From Pseudobacteriovorax sp. (GTDB lineage Bacteria; Bdellovibrionota_B; Oligoflexia; Oligoflexales; Oligoflexaceae), in assembly GCA_013215145.1 (NCBI GenBank), contig JABSRP010000023.1:84510-148509 (forward strand): 64,000 bases of DNA, given 5' to 3'. Numbering within the stretch: the first letter of the stretch is position 1; every line of letters starts with the position of its first letter. Made by a program: the position numbers and the translations under genes. Under the pieces are notes generated by a model that saw only the letters and a list, made by a program, of their open reading frames with translations, searched no databases and was not told where the DNA came from. Shown here piece after piece: positions 24,178 through 34,300 of this stretch.

Positions 24178-25689
24178 CTATAGGAAGACAGTCACGAATT
24201 TCTCGGTTTCACCTCGATCCGTTATGAGCTCGATGCCGGTGAAAACATACCCAATCGAAGGGAGGTTGTCCTCCACACACCGATAATCGACCAGATCGCT
24301 ACAACCGGACTGCAGCTGTTGTCGAATTTGGGATAGGATCTCATCTTGGACCTCTGTAGGGTACAGGCCCAGTTCGTACCAAAAGACCGACCCGCCCTCT
24401 GGTCTTTGAATCAATAAGTCGAGAAGCTCTTTTCCAAAGAGGTTCTGTCCTTCTACAAAGAACTGCTTGAGATTAAAGTCTTCCAAGGATGCAGGCCTCG
24501 AGAAAGTGATCTGCAAAAGCTGATCTTTCATAGCCTGGACAACTTCGTTTTCGACAGTGCCTGGATCCTTAAATAGGTCCTCGGAGAACATCGCTGCCAC
24601 CATCTCACGCTGGAACTTGGTGAGATCCGGGCCAACCTGAGGATCCTGAAGCTGCTTATACAGAACGTTGCGAGCTCCGGGTATAAGCTCCGTGCGGACC
24701 CAATTCATGCAGGCCTTTTGCTCATCGCAGAAAGGAGTACAGAGCCCAGCTGAGCCACAGTACTTAACCCCGAAAAGTTGATACTTTCTCGCCCGACTCT
24801 GATTTTCAAGAAAGAACTCTAACTGTTCTCCTCTGGCCAGGGCATCGACATCAACCGTTGGATCCAGATTGGGCAACGCCGTAGTTACGGTTTGGTGCTG
24901 GCAATCAACCCCATATTCTCGAAGAAACCCTTCCAGATTTGCACCGTGTGCGAAGGACTCATCGACCAACCCTTGGTTTTCCAGGTAATCGGCGATCACG
25001 CAGTAAGTGATTCGTTCGAACTGCTTGCGCTCCTTCCGACCGGAAAAAAGGAAGTATCGGGCATTTTCAAACTGCTCTGACTGGGGCCTCGTTAATTCAA
25101 AGCTCATCCGTTCCTCGACTGTATCGAGAGCTTGGAGATAGCTTTGAAATTGGATTGACAGGTCGGAGTCCTGAACGTTTTCACGCTTCTCAATCCTGCT
25201 AACGTCGATGGTGAAGCTCTCTCCTTGGAGATTTGTCCGCGGCAGTTCGCCTACTCGGCCCAAATCGGCAAAACTTTGTTTGACTCGACTAACTGTCTCC
25301 GTCAGCTTTTCCTTTCCACGAGTTCCAGCATAGGCAAGATTGGTTACGTTCACCTCGAAACCCATTTCCAATGGCGACGAAGGAATCGAGTTTTCCTTAA
25401 TTCGTACGTCAAGGTGGAAGTCTAAATCGGCTTTGGTCGAGTCACCGCCACTGGAAAGGCACACTTCTCCCGCAGGGCAGCTTGTCGCTAAGTCAGGAGT
25501 TGTGCAATCCGAACCGTCTTTGCACGTAGGATTATCAGCCGGGGTATCTGGCGATGGGTTGCAGTCAACACCAGGAGAACATGTGTCATCAGGGATAGTC
25601 GGAGGAGCGACTGGCTCACTGCCGCCACCAGAGTTCGGTGTGCACGAGAGTCCACTTACTAGCATCGCCAAGATAATGAGGTACTTCAA
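24178..25689 (-). CDS. large lipoprotein of unknown function
   Basis: A lipoprotein of 503 residues. TTG at 25689 is the chosen start: AGGAG lies 8 nt upstream and the product begins with a clean signal peptide ending LSC (Cys-16). A further upstream ATG (25737) lacks a site. After a cysteine/proline-rich linker (residues 17-85) with repeated C-x4/5-C spacing, the mature part is a mixed alpha/beta region of about 410 residues with several cysteines. Unknown family. The leader and signal codons are duplicated at 21974-22083. Confidence 0.7.
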   Translation of the reverse strand: MKYLIILAMLVSGLSCTPNSGGGSEPVAPPTIPDDTCSPGVDCNPSPDTPADNPTCKDGSDCTTPDLATSCPAGEVCLSSGGDSTKADLDFHLDVRIKENSIPSSPLEMGFEVNVTNLAYAGTRGKEKLTETVSRVKQSFADLGRVGELPRTNLQGESFTIDVSRIEKRENVQDSDLSIQFQSYLQALDTVEERMSFELTRPQSEQFENARYFLFSGRKERKQFERITYCVIADYLENQGLVDESFAHGANLEGFLREYGVDCQHQTVTTALPNLDPTVDVDALARGEQLEFFLENQSRARKYQLFGVKYCGSAGLCTPFCDEQKACMNWVRTELIPGARNVLYKQLQDPQVGPDLTKFQREMVAAMFSEDLFKDPGTVENEVVQAMKDQLLQITFSRPASLEDFNLKQFFVEGQNLFGKELLDLLIQRPEGGSVFWYELGLYPTEVQDEILSQIRQQLQSGCSDLVDYRCVEDNLPSIGYVFTGIELITDRGETEKFVTVFL

Positions 25690-25746
25690 GACTGAATCTC
25701 CTAAAAATTTCGAAATTAAAGAAAGGTCCCACTTCAAACGAGATAG

Positions 25747-26100
25747 CTACAATCCAAGGCTAGGTCGACATGTAATATCTAGTATTCTAGGATCACGAAA
25801 TTCTAGCCCAGGTATCAGAGTGCCCGCAGTGCCAAGGGATCGAGTGAAGGCTTCCTCGCCTTTGCTGACCTCATAGGTATCGACTACGGTTGTTTCGCCG
25901 AGCTTAATATTTGAATGAACTTCATCCCATTTTGCAGAAACATGACACTTAATCTTTTTATTTGTATGATTCTTAATTTCAAGAGTCGCCTCATTGGTAT
26001 GAGGAAAATTAAGTCTGATTTTTGCCTCAAATTTACCAACTGAGGCAAAACTCATACTTGAAATACTGAACAAGAAGACAAAAGATAAAAATTTTTCCAT
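25747..26100 (-). CDS. small secreted protein of unknown function
   Basis: A 117-residue protein with a signal peptide cut near SFAS-VGK (residue 20) and a beta-rich mature part of about 97 residues with two cysteines (Cys-52 and Cys-111 roughly). GGAG lies 7 nt before ATG. It lies 57 nt upstream of the large lipoprotein start, so both may be one transcription unit. Confidence 0.6.
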   Translation of the reverse strand: MEKFLSFVFLFSISSMSFASVGKFEAKIRLNFPHTNEATLEIKNHTNKKIKCHVSAKWDEVHSNIKLGETTVVDTYEVSKGEEAFTRSLGTAGTLIPGLEFRDPRILDITCRPSLGL

Positions 26101-26342
26101 TTCTTACTCCATTTGAAATATTTTGCTCTTTCTAATATAGGCTGGTCAAAATAGCCATGCTATATAGACCCAGTACTTAGCAAGATATTGCAAAAAAAAA
26201 AGAGCTTCGCCTGCCTTATGCTTTTAGTAATTATTTTAGCTGTTTAACAAAGTACGTGTAGCGACTTAAACATCACTGAGCAGTCTGAAGCTCGAGCTGA
26301 TTCAACCTCCCCCATTGAGGAGAATGATCAGGGGGACGGAGT

Positions 26343-27014
26343 TCACCCTTCTACGTGTGGGGCTTTGGGAGCAGCCTTAGGCTTTTTGGATTCGGGGGCC
26401 TTTTTAGCGTTCTGCCACTCGGATTTCATGGCAAACTTGGCCACGGGACAGTTAAGAGATCTTTTGAAGGCTCCATGGACCCGGCAGACTAGACTTTGCT
26501 GAACGAGTCGACCCCGTAATGACGTAGGCTCTTTCATTCCTTCACACTCGAGTATCGGGGTCTTGCCGGAGAGGCGTATATCTCCTCGCCGATTGCGAAT
26601 CTTTCCTTGGAAGAACTCCACCCGGAAGGGGTTGAGTTTTTCAGTATATCCGCCGTTGACAGAGTATACAGCCTGTTCATCGTTTAGGCTGTATCGAAAA
26701 TCTGAAAAGAGAGTGATTTCCAAAGCAGCTTTGCTTGTTGTACATTCTCCGATCCAGTATCTGGCCTTGGGTTGGACACCCTGTGCTGATAAGGGAATGG
26801 ATAGGCCTAGTAGAATAGATACCAAGCTAAATATACAGAATAACCGATGCAATCTCAAAGCTCGATGGGAATACTTGGAAGAAATCTGAGATCTTAGCAG
26901 CAGTACTTTGAAGACTTCAGAGTTATTAAACTTGTTTCCAAGGATTTTCGGAGCGAACGCTGTAAAAAACAAGACTTGTGCGTCCTTTAGCAATAAAAGT
27001 AATTTGGCTAGCAT
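26343..27014 (-). CDS. secreted or membrane-anchored protein with an unusually long N-terminus
   Basis: A 223-residue protein. AAGGAGAG lies 7 nt before ATG at 27014, and this site overlaps the end of the upstream small lipoprotein gene, so translation is probably coupled. A typical signal-peptide-like segment (LFCIFSLVSILLGLSIPLSA) only begins near residue 57. The first 55 residues are hydrophobic and then basic, so the N-terminus may be a membrane anchor plus a second helix. The mature part holds paired cysteines, and the C-terminal tail is Lys/Pro/Ala-rich. Unknown family. Confidence 0.6.
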   Translation of the reverse strand: MLAKLLLLLKDAQVLFFTAFAPKILGNKFNNSEVFKVLLLRSQISSKYSHRALRLHRLFCIFSLVSILLGLSIPLSAQGVQPKARYWIGECTTSKAALEITLFSDFRYSLNDEQAVYSVNGGYTEKLNPFRVEFFQGKIRNRRGDIRLSGKTPILECEGMKEPTSLRGRLVQQSLVCRVHGAFKRSLNCPVAKFAMKSEWQNAKKAPESKKPKAAPKAPHVEG

Positions 27015-27199
27015 GAATCTCTCCTTATTGGCCCCTCGCTAGGGGTGTTAAGATTGTTGTCATCTGAAGGTGTTGTCGTTTTATCTGAGTTTTCAGATTT
27101 TTCCGAACCCATATCTTTTACTTCTTTATGTCCTGAATCTCCCGAGCAACCTATTATGAAGAAGAGAGTAAACATGCGGATAATTAGATACTTGGGCAT
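27008..27199 (-). CDS. small lipoprotein (63 residues)
   Basis: Short lipoprotein with signal peptide ending FIIGC (lipidated Cys near residue 18), then a charged, Ser/Thr/Asp-rich tail with no evident fold. ATG at 27199 is chosen because GGAGGG lies 4 nt upstream; the open frame reaches 27253 without a site. Its stop overlaps the next gene by 7 nt, typical of coupled pairs. Confidence 0.6.
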   Translation of the reverse strand: MPKYLIIRMFTLFFIIGCSGDSGHKEVKDMGSEKSENSDKTTTPSDDNNLNTPSEGPIRRDSC

Positions 27200-27642
27200 A
27201 TACCCTCCAGTCTGACTACGAGCTCCAATTTGTATGACAAGAATGACCCACATTTATTGCAGGAAAAAACCGATGGTTTTCAAGGCAGAATCAGCAATTA
27301 GCGTGCCATTACCTTGAATATAGCCTATCCGTTGAGGCAGCGATCCCAGTCGTTATTGACTAAGATTTACTGCTCAAAAAACTCTCTTCTGAGATTTTCG
27401 TTCTGATCAGGTCTGTAGTCGAGATCAGCCTTATCGAGCTCAAGTGCTACTGTTATCTTTCTTAGACCAGAGGCTTCGTAATGCAACTGAAGGGGTGAGT
27501 ATGCTTAGGAACAATGACTTATCATTTTTCTGTGAGGTCGCAGGAAAATCGGGGCTGTTCAGTGTCAGTATGCTCTTGAAATCGTTTCGATCCGGAGTTA
27601 ATGATTTCACTTAGAATTCAGGCTTTTAAACCTTGTGTAGGC
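27200..27642. other. intergenic stretch with one possible micro-gene
   Basis: Upstream region of the small lipoprotein and downstream region of the next minus-strand gene. On the plus strand an ATG at 27501 behind AGGGG opens a 37-codon frame ending at 27614. Apart from its ribosome binding site nothing supports it. No repeats or terminators were seen. Confidence 0.35.
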
Positions 27643-29076
27643 TCAGTTATTATAGACGTCGTCATCGAAATCGTCTATCTGAGTACCATAGGTTTTGTAG
27701 ATCTGTTCAGCCCTCAACGTATCTTTGCCGTCACTTTCAGCCGAGACGTCTATCCCTTCCTCTGAGTGCTCCTCAGGACAGCTTGCTGGTCTTTGTGTCC
27801 GTGTGGTCATTTTAACAAGATCTTTGACTAGCCGTTCGAGTTCTTGAAAGCTTTTACTACTCCTTACTGACGTAAGGTCTGGATCCTCCTTCAAAAGCTT
27901 TTCATACCGTTGAAAGATCTTCCTAGTTTTTAAATCCACGGTTTGACGCCAAAGACAACGTTCATCGAGTTGCGATTGAATAAGTTGGAGCAAGGAAGAT
28001 CTGAAATGTTCAATTTGAACATCATGAGAGTATCGCGCAGAAGGTGAATTTAGTTGTCCACCGAATGCTAATCCATTGTAGGTTGCGTTCGGAATTTCTG
28101 AGTATCTTGCAAACTCAATGGCCTCTTCATAGAAACCGAGTCTACCAAGTGTCAGGACCATTCTTTGTATATAGGGGACATGATCCTGGACGAAGCCGCG
28201 AATGGTAGAATACGGCGCCAGCAGGTTCAGAACTCTAAGATAATTCTCGGACTTTACGTATGGAGTTGAGGACCTAAAGACCTTGGCGATGTCCTTATAG
28301 TTATGACTCCTTGGTTTACCTATCTTAAACCGGATCCCCTGACCACAGTACCTTTCGGTGTTCGATACCTTATGGTCTTTAATGAGTTCCATACACTCTT
28401 TTGTATGAATCATCAGTTCTGGAGTTTGTCGGAGACGCTCAAAGGCTCTTCTCCTCTTTTCAATGAGCTTCTTGTTTGGCTTGCGTACATAGCTATTCAG
28501 GCTGGAAAGATCTAAAAGAAAGGATATTCTGTATAAATCTCTATCGAAACGACTCTTATCTAGTTTACCCAGGAAGTCTCCATAGTCTATGGGCAAAGAC
28601 TCATTTTCCAGACTCTTGGTCTTTTGAATCATGTAGATGGGTGGAAGACCGTGTAAGAGCCATGATGTCCAGTACTGTTCAGGAGCTATCTCGTTTGAAG
28701 AGAGAGTGTAAATCCAATCCCCCTTTTTAAACTGTGACTGCAAAGCTTTTTTAGATATGCACTTTTTAAGACAGGGATCGACCTTTGACTCATCGCAGTA
28801 AGCTAGATTGAGCTTGCCCTTGAATCTCCTTTTCTGGAAATCCCACTCCCTGACCTCTAGGACGCCGAGTTTCTTGCCTTCCTGAATGTCATCATGTAGT
28901 ACACCAAAGTTCACGACCTTGCCTATGATAAGTCTATCGTATGTCTTGGAAAACCTATGATCGAATGGGCCGCTGGCAAATTCTGGTGAGATAATGCAAG
29001 AATCAGCTAGACTTTGACCAGAAAGGAGTAGTTGCGATATCGTGAATAACAAGGAAAGAGACTTTCGGGTCTTCAA
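27643..29076 (-). CDS. large secreted protein of unknown function
   Basis: A 477-residue exported protein with a signal peptide cut near SLAD-SCI (about residue 24). The N-terminal 120 residues are beta-rich with DRLIIGKVV and paired cysteines, distantly like NTR/TIMP-type domains in layout (first mature residues contain the cysteine), but I do not claim membership. The remainder is helical, possibly TPR-like, and the C-terminus is acidic (DDFDDDVYNN). The start is TTG behind AGGTGG. Confidence 0.62.
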   Translation of the reverse strand: MKTRKSLSLLFTISQLLLSGQSLADSCIISPEFASGPFDHRFSKTYDRLIIGKVVNFGVLHDDIQEGKKLGVLEVREWDFQKRRFKGKLNLAYCDESKVDPCLKKCISKKALQSQFKKGDWIYTLSSNEIAPEQYWTSWLLHGLPPIYMIQKTKSLENESLPIDYGDFLGKLDKSRFDRDLYRISFLLDLSSLNSYVRKPNKKLIEKRRRAFERLRQTPELMIHTKECMELIKDHKVSNTERYCGQGIRFKIGKPRSHNYKDIAKVFRSSTPYVKSENYLRVLNLLAPYSTIRGFVQDHVPYIQRMVLTLGRLGFYEEAIEFARYSEIPNATYNGLAFGGQLNSPSARYSHDVQIEHFRSSLLQLIQSQLDERCLWRQTVDLKTRKIFQRYEKLLKEDPDLTSVRSSKSFQELERLVKDLVKMTTRTQRPASCPEEHSEEGIDVSAESDGKDTLRAEQIYKTYGTQIDDFDDDVYNN

Positions 29077-29160
29077 TACTTACCACCTGACTTCAAGTTT
29101 TGGAGTTGTTCTCACAGTCTAACACAGTCTTTAAGCGCTTTAGTTTTGGAGTATGGACTT

Positions 29161-29177
29161 AGCTGGGTGATATCATC
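29161..29177. promoter_or_regulatory. shared palindromic motif, copy 1
   Basis: AGCTGGGTGATATCATC, matching 15 of 17 positions with 31151-31167, where the core GTGATATCAC is a perfect palindrome. It lies about 85 nt upstream of the minus-strand gene at 27643-29076 and inside a GCTGGGT/ACCCAGC inverted repeat (29162-29185). Confidence 0.35.
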
Positions 29178-29287
29178 TACCCAGCCCTGCTAGCTCTTTG
29201 GGGGTGATGGCTTCGATCATTTTTTCGAAGGCTTCTTATTCAGAGTACCCCCTATTCAAGAGTTTAGAGAACTTTGATCTTGCAAAC

Positions 29288-30277
29288 TTATCGGCTTTCA
29301 CATTGCTCTAGAGCGAAGTCCCGACTAGATCCGAGGCGCAGCTCTCTCTCGAGGCAACGCACGAGGCGTCTTGGGTTGTCGGCCCCATTGCAGGCTCGAC
29401 GGCTTTCTCTGGTGGAGTAGCGGTTCTCGATCATGAAATCAATACAGGCATCAACACCGCCGGAGTTTGCCGCAATACAACTGCTTAGGGCATCGCTGCG
29501 GCTGAAGCCTTGGTTGCGTAAATTTTGGACACAACTTCCAAGGTTTGCTGGATTGCGAGACGCTTGGCAGCCATTTATAGCGTCGGATCTGGAGTAACTT
29601 TGATTGCGAAGGCTCTGGACACAAGCTGACAGTGTCGAGGGAAAGCGTGTCGCCACACAGGCATTGAGGGCATCAGGTCGGCTATAACTCTGATTGCGAA
29701 GCCCCTGAACACAACTCGCAAGTTCACCGGGAAATGCGGAACGCTGGCAGGCACCTAAGGCATCGGAGCGAGAAAAAGACTGGTTGCGCAAGGATTGAGT
29801 GCACGTGGGGAGTTGCAGGGGAAATCGAGCTGTTTTACAGGTCGATAACGCCTCTGAGCGGGCATAGGACTGGTTACGTAGACCTTGAACACAGGATCCC
29901 AAGTCCTCGGGAAAATCAGTCTCAACGCAGGCTGCCAGTGCATCAGCTCTGGCAAAGGATTGGTTTCTAAGGTTTTGGGTGCAGGCGCTCACCAGGCTGG
30001 GTTCATAGGCTTTAACACAAGCCTCTAGGGCATCTCTTCGTGCGAAGCTTTGGTTTCGCAGGTTCTGGGTGCAAGCTGGAACGTCTTCGGGGAATAAGGC
30101 TCGCTGGCAGCCATCCAGTGCATCGGCTCTGCTATAACCTTGGCGCCGTAACGCTTCCGAACAAGCTGGAAGGTCGCGGGACTCGAGTCTGCTAGTATCA
30201 TCGCCTTGTGCATGAGCTTGGTTCGTGTCTAGTCCTGAAAAAAATGCAACGATAACAATCGAAAGTAATAATTTCAT
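29288..30277 (-). CDS. secreted protein of tandem 30-residue cysteine repeats
   Basis: A 329-residue exported protein. ATG at 30277 gives a clean signal peptide (cut after AHAQ, residue 24); an in-frame ATG at 30307 also exists. The mature protein is almost wholly tandem repeats of 30 residues with Cys at repeat positions 1 and 19 and the core LRNQSFSRSDAL. Seven close repeats are preceded by one and followed by two more diverged copies, the last incomplete. One Cys pair per repeat suggests disulfide-stapled helical hairpins. Nucleotide period is 90 bp. No named family is recognised; copy number could vary between strains. Confidence 0.75.
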   Translation of the reverse strand: MKLLLSIVIVAFFSGLDTNQAHAQGDDTSRLESRDLPACSEALRRQGYSRADALDGCQRALFPEDVPACTQNLRNQSFARRDALEACVKAYEPSLVSACTQNLRNQSFARADALAACVETDFPEDLGSCVQGLRNQSYARSEALSTCKTARFPLQLPTCTQSLRNQSFSRSDALGACQRSAFPGELASCVQGLRNQSYSRPDALNACVATRFPSTLSACVQSLRNQSYSRSDAINGCQASRNPANLGSCVQNLRNQGFSRSDALSSCIAANSGGVDACIDFMIENRYSTRESRRACNGADNPRRLVRCLERELRLGSSRDFALEQCESR

Positions 30278-30550
30278 AGGCTCTTTCCTGAGTTGAAAAT
30301 GTTTCATGAGATGCTTCCCCTATGTCCCCATGAGCACGAATGTCTGGGTAGGCAAAACAATCCTAATGCTGGTTTTAACTGAGGGCATTCTAAACCCGGG
30401 AGGCCGGTGGTCAACGGTTTTCTAGGGCATTTTAGGGAAGATTTAGGAAGATCTAAAGCAGGTGATCTTCCGGCGGCTCTGTTTTCTAGGGGCTGTCACT
30501 CTAGACTAGGATTCTGTAAAAAACATAAGACAAGCTTTGGTTTGGTATAT

Positions 30551-31081
30551 TTAATCAGCAACCCAAGGATGTGGGCGCTTATAACTTTCTCTCTGCTCGA
30601 TGTGGGCCTTTATGTTTTCGAGATTATGTTTAAATATCTGACTCACTTTAAAGTTTAGAAACCAATACATGATCCGATAAAACGGACCCTCTGGCTTCAA
30701 TGTAACCCCTCGGAAAGTAAGTCTCGTTTTACCATTGCCCAGATCAACATACTCCTGTTCGGCCCAGAATTCGGCATTCGCTTCTCCTGGATATCCTGAA
30801 TGTTGCACGTTAAAGGTCCTAAGTCTTCGAAACGTATAGGGCCTTGTGATAAGAACCTCTTCGTCCCAGGTCATCCCTGTTTCGTCAGCATTGCGAAAGC
30901 AGCGACGCAACGCCCCTACTTGGCCATCGGGAATGTCTCCTGGCATTGAAGAAATGTGATCAAAAAACACCGACCAGTATTGGGCTTTGCTATTATCACT
31001 TAAATAGTCCCAAACCACCTCAGGGCTTGCTTGGATGACAACGGACTCACTAACGTCTGATTTGCAGGATAAACTGGCCAA
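30551..31081 (-). CDS. SRPBCC-domain lipoprotein, signal peptide out of frame
   Basis: A polyketide-cyclase/START-like (SRPBCC) domain protein: SVVIQASPEVVWDYLSDNS opens the domain and the long C-terminal helix closes it (residues 12-165). The intact frame has only a TTG at 31081, mid-signal peptide. Upstream, AAAGGA then ATG at 31124 starts MFRNLC in another frame; removing one T from the T7 run (31101-31107) joins it to LLLILAGLASLSC and yields a standard lipoprotein leader. The gene is therefore frameshifted, phase-variable, read through by slippage, or affected by a sequencing error. SRPBCC proteins bind hydrophobic ligands. Confidence 0.75.
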   Translation of the reverse strand: MASLSCKSDVSESVVIQASPEVVWDYLSDNSKAQYWSVFFDHISSMPGDIPDGQVGALRRCFRNADETGMTWDEEVLITRPYTFRRLRTFNVQHSGYPGEANAEFWAEQEYVDLGNGKTRLTFRGVTLKPEGPFYRIMYWFLNFKVSQIFKHNLENIKAHIEQRESYKRPHPWVAD

Positions 31082-31150
31082 ACCGGCTAAAATTAATAAT
31101 AAAAAAACAGAGGTTGCGAAACATGTTGGAATTCCTTTGATGGTAATAAT

Positions 31151-31167
31151 AGCTGAGTGATATCACC
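31151..31167. promoter_or_regulatory. shared palindromic motif, copy 2
   Basis: AGCTGAGTGATATCACC with the perfect palindrome GTGATATCAC (31157-31166), 27 nt upstream of the reconstructed ATG of the SRPBCC lipoprotein gene. Similar to 29161-29177. Confidence 0.4.
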
Positions 31168-31373
31168 AGTTTTTTGGTCTGTCAATTAAGATTGTGTTAT
31201 TTTGGCATCTTATTCAGAAACTACGCTGTCTCCAGGACTTGGAGGAACCCCCATGAGACGAGGAACGAAAAGCTGACGAGCGCCACTTTGATTTCAACTG
31301 TGCTGTTATTGCTTGTTTAGTCATCGCACAGAAAACCGATCCCTAGATGAGGCAACGATTCCCATAGGTCGAT

Positions 31374-34300
31374 ATGAAACGCTTGCAGCTCAAAACTATT
31401 TTGGCCAGTGGCCAGAACCAGATCGATAGACTGCTGGATATCCAAAGTAGTCCTGGACGAGTTTGCCTACTTGCCTGTGGCGATCATGAGATGGCTTCAG
31501 AATTTGGTTCCACCATACAGGATCATATAAAAAGCCAACTAGACCAAAAAACCTTTGCCATAGCCTCTCCAGACGATGGTTTTCTTTATTTCCGCTCGGC
31601 GCTGTTGTATTTTGATGATAGGGGAGAGCAGACCCTGAAATCCTTCGGATGTTCCCTTGATCAGGGGTTACAACAGGCGGAGTTTGGCGACTTCGATCAG
31701 CAAATGGATAAGCTATGGCCCCAATTTAATCATTTGACATTGGCCAAACAAAATATTGAGCAGCATGAATACACCTGGCAACAAATCAAAAGAATACTCG
31801 ATCGTAAGCGCAATGATCATGTGTTTTTCGTTTGCCCACCTCTGACCTCACGCAATGTCTACAATATCTTCAACAGCATTTATCGCTACTACGCTACCCG
31901 TCCTGCTAGTGAGTTAGCTAATGTTTGGATCCTTCTATCTGAAGAATCGATTGCGAAAAGGCATCGAGATTTGGCCTTGCAGGTGACTAGACAGATCCTA
32001 GGCGCGAGGGTGTCTCAGCAAAAATTAGAGCTTCCCTTGGCGTCCGAGTGGGAGGGCTTACTTACAGGTATCGTTCAAAACCCAAAAGAAACAGCCTTTA
32101 AGGTCTCGCGGTCCATAGAGCAGCGGAAAGGTGATACTTTGAACCTGGACTTGCTGGAATCCACGATATCTTCCATGGGGATGTCCTTAGCATATAAGCG
32201 AGACAGACCAAAAACTGACGAAAGCTGTGATCTTTCTAATCTATTAAAGCTTAGTGAATTCGAGGCAGTTCAGAGTCATATACTAGAAGATCGTAGCTTC
32301 GAAAGCTTGACCTCCTGCGAAAGGTATCTGATTGGTGAGATGCAAATGGCAGGAGTGATTCAACCTGACAGAGAAAAAATCACTGGCCGCATAGCGCAAG
32401 ATATTTGGCCACTGACGCGTTCTAAATACGTGAAAGCTGCCTATTTGTCTGGTATTTTAGTGTTTGCTGCGGAATCCGATCACCAAGAGTTCTTTGATGG
32501 TATCTTGCAAAACGATCAAGACAGCTTTGTAAATCTAGCTGTCGCCCTTGTATATTTGCGTCAAGCCCTAGCTTTAGAGTCCTCAGAGATCACGGAAGGC
32601 TTTGCGAAACGAGCTAAGTACCTTCAAATGGCACATGGATTATGTCATCCCCAGGTTCATTTTGTCTTCGATCTTACGGAGCAAAGCCTCACGGCTGTTT
32701 TGGATGATGACAAGCAGCATCTAGAAGCATTAAAAGGTTTCATCCACGAACATCAAAAAACTGAATTTTCGATGTTAACGGAGCACGGGATATTCTTCTT
32801 AAATGTCTTTACTGTCGCTCTTTTTCGAAGTCTCGGTAATAAGTCCTATATGCGCTTGCATCGTCGCTTAGATCAGCTATTTATTGAGGTGGCTCAAAAG
32901 TACCTGGATTACAACGCCGTTGCCTATGGCATGCTAAATCTAGGATATCATCAGATTCATAGCTCGAGGCTTACAGCAGCCATGGAGGCCATCGAAATAG
33001 GTCATATTATGTCTCAGTTTCGGTCAGGCCCCAATCGCCTGGATACCATAGCTCATTGGTACAAAAACGAGACGGAATTAGTTGGCTGTGTGAATAATCG
33101 AGAGCGCATGACATTTATAGAGTCAGCGTTTCTGTCTCATGAAGACGCTTGCCGCTTACTACCGGCAAAAAAGAGCTTTCTTGCACAAGCTATCATCTCA
33201 AATTACCTTTGCGACCAAACAAAAGCTATGATGGCTTTTGCTAGGCAGTATGCCCATGACTATTTATCCACGAGTAACCACAACCCCTTGCCAAAAGATT
33301 TGGCCATCATATTTGCTGATGCCTCCCTTGAGACTCATAACAGTCACGTAGCTGATGATGAACATGTCAGACAATGGAAGGCCATTTTAAACGCGAAAAC
33401 CATCACTACGGAACACATATATTCATACTTAGATAGTCGGGATGCATTTGCTAACCTAAGTTTTTTACTAGCTTTGAAGTCGTTAATGAAAGCTTTTGGC
33501 AACAGTCACTTGGATAGTGATCTATTTGATGTCTTTGTCATGCCCCTGGCAGATGTGGCATTCAATCGATGGCAAAATTTCCACGGAAGAAAAAAAGCAT
33601 GCGACTCTATTTATGGAATTATTCCTTTTTCCCAAATAAGTCTTTCCAATCAAGCCTTAGAGGTCATGACTGAGACTGCAGCTGACTGTATGTCAGATAT
33701 CACTGAGCCAAACGATTTGCTGTTAACTCTGGCTGCTGTAATAGCTATCCTGAGTGGCTCCAAAGCCATTTCCATAGAGATTCTTTATAGTAGCAAAGAC
33801 TGCTTAATACTTGACTTTGACGGTGACTTTGACAAGAATCTCAAAATTTATAGGGATACTAAACAAAGTCATCGATTCTCCTATGGCGATGAATTCTTTG
33901 ACCATAGAATTGCCAAAAATATGTTCGTATATTTTGACGATGGCCTGGTTCATTTCTACAATTCAGAACGAAGTTTACACCTGGAAGCCAAGGTAGATCA
34001 AAAGAAACATCGGTATATAGAGACTTTCCTACAAGGGTCAGCAGCGATTCCTAGGTTATTTGCTAATATCAGTAATACCTGGAGGTATCTTGTTGCCAAA
34101 GACGAGCAGGAACGATCCGAGAGACAAAAGGTTATTAGTATTAATCAGCAGACAAGAAGAGCTCTTGAGTTGGCCGAAATCGCCCATATGGCCACGGAAG
34201 AGATATCAGAAAAAAGTAATGTTATCGCATCGATTCTAAAAAATATTCATCAGGGTATTTTTACCTTTGATAAGGGGAGAGTCATTCAAAAAAACTATTC

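Noticed and set aside
27501..27614. 37-codon micro-gene with good AGGGG site
   Set aside because: Only the ribosome binding site supports it; too short to judge without homologues. Mentioned in the intergenic entry only.
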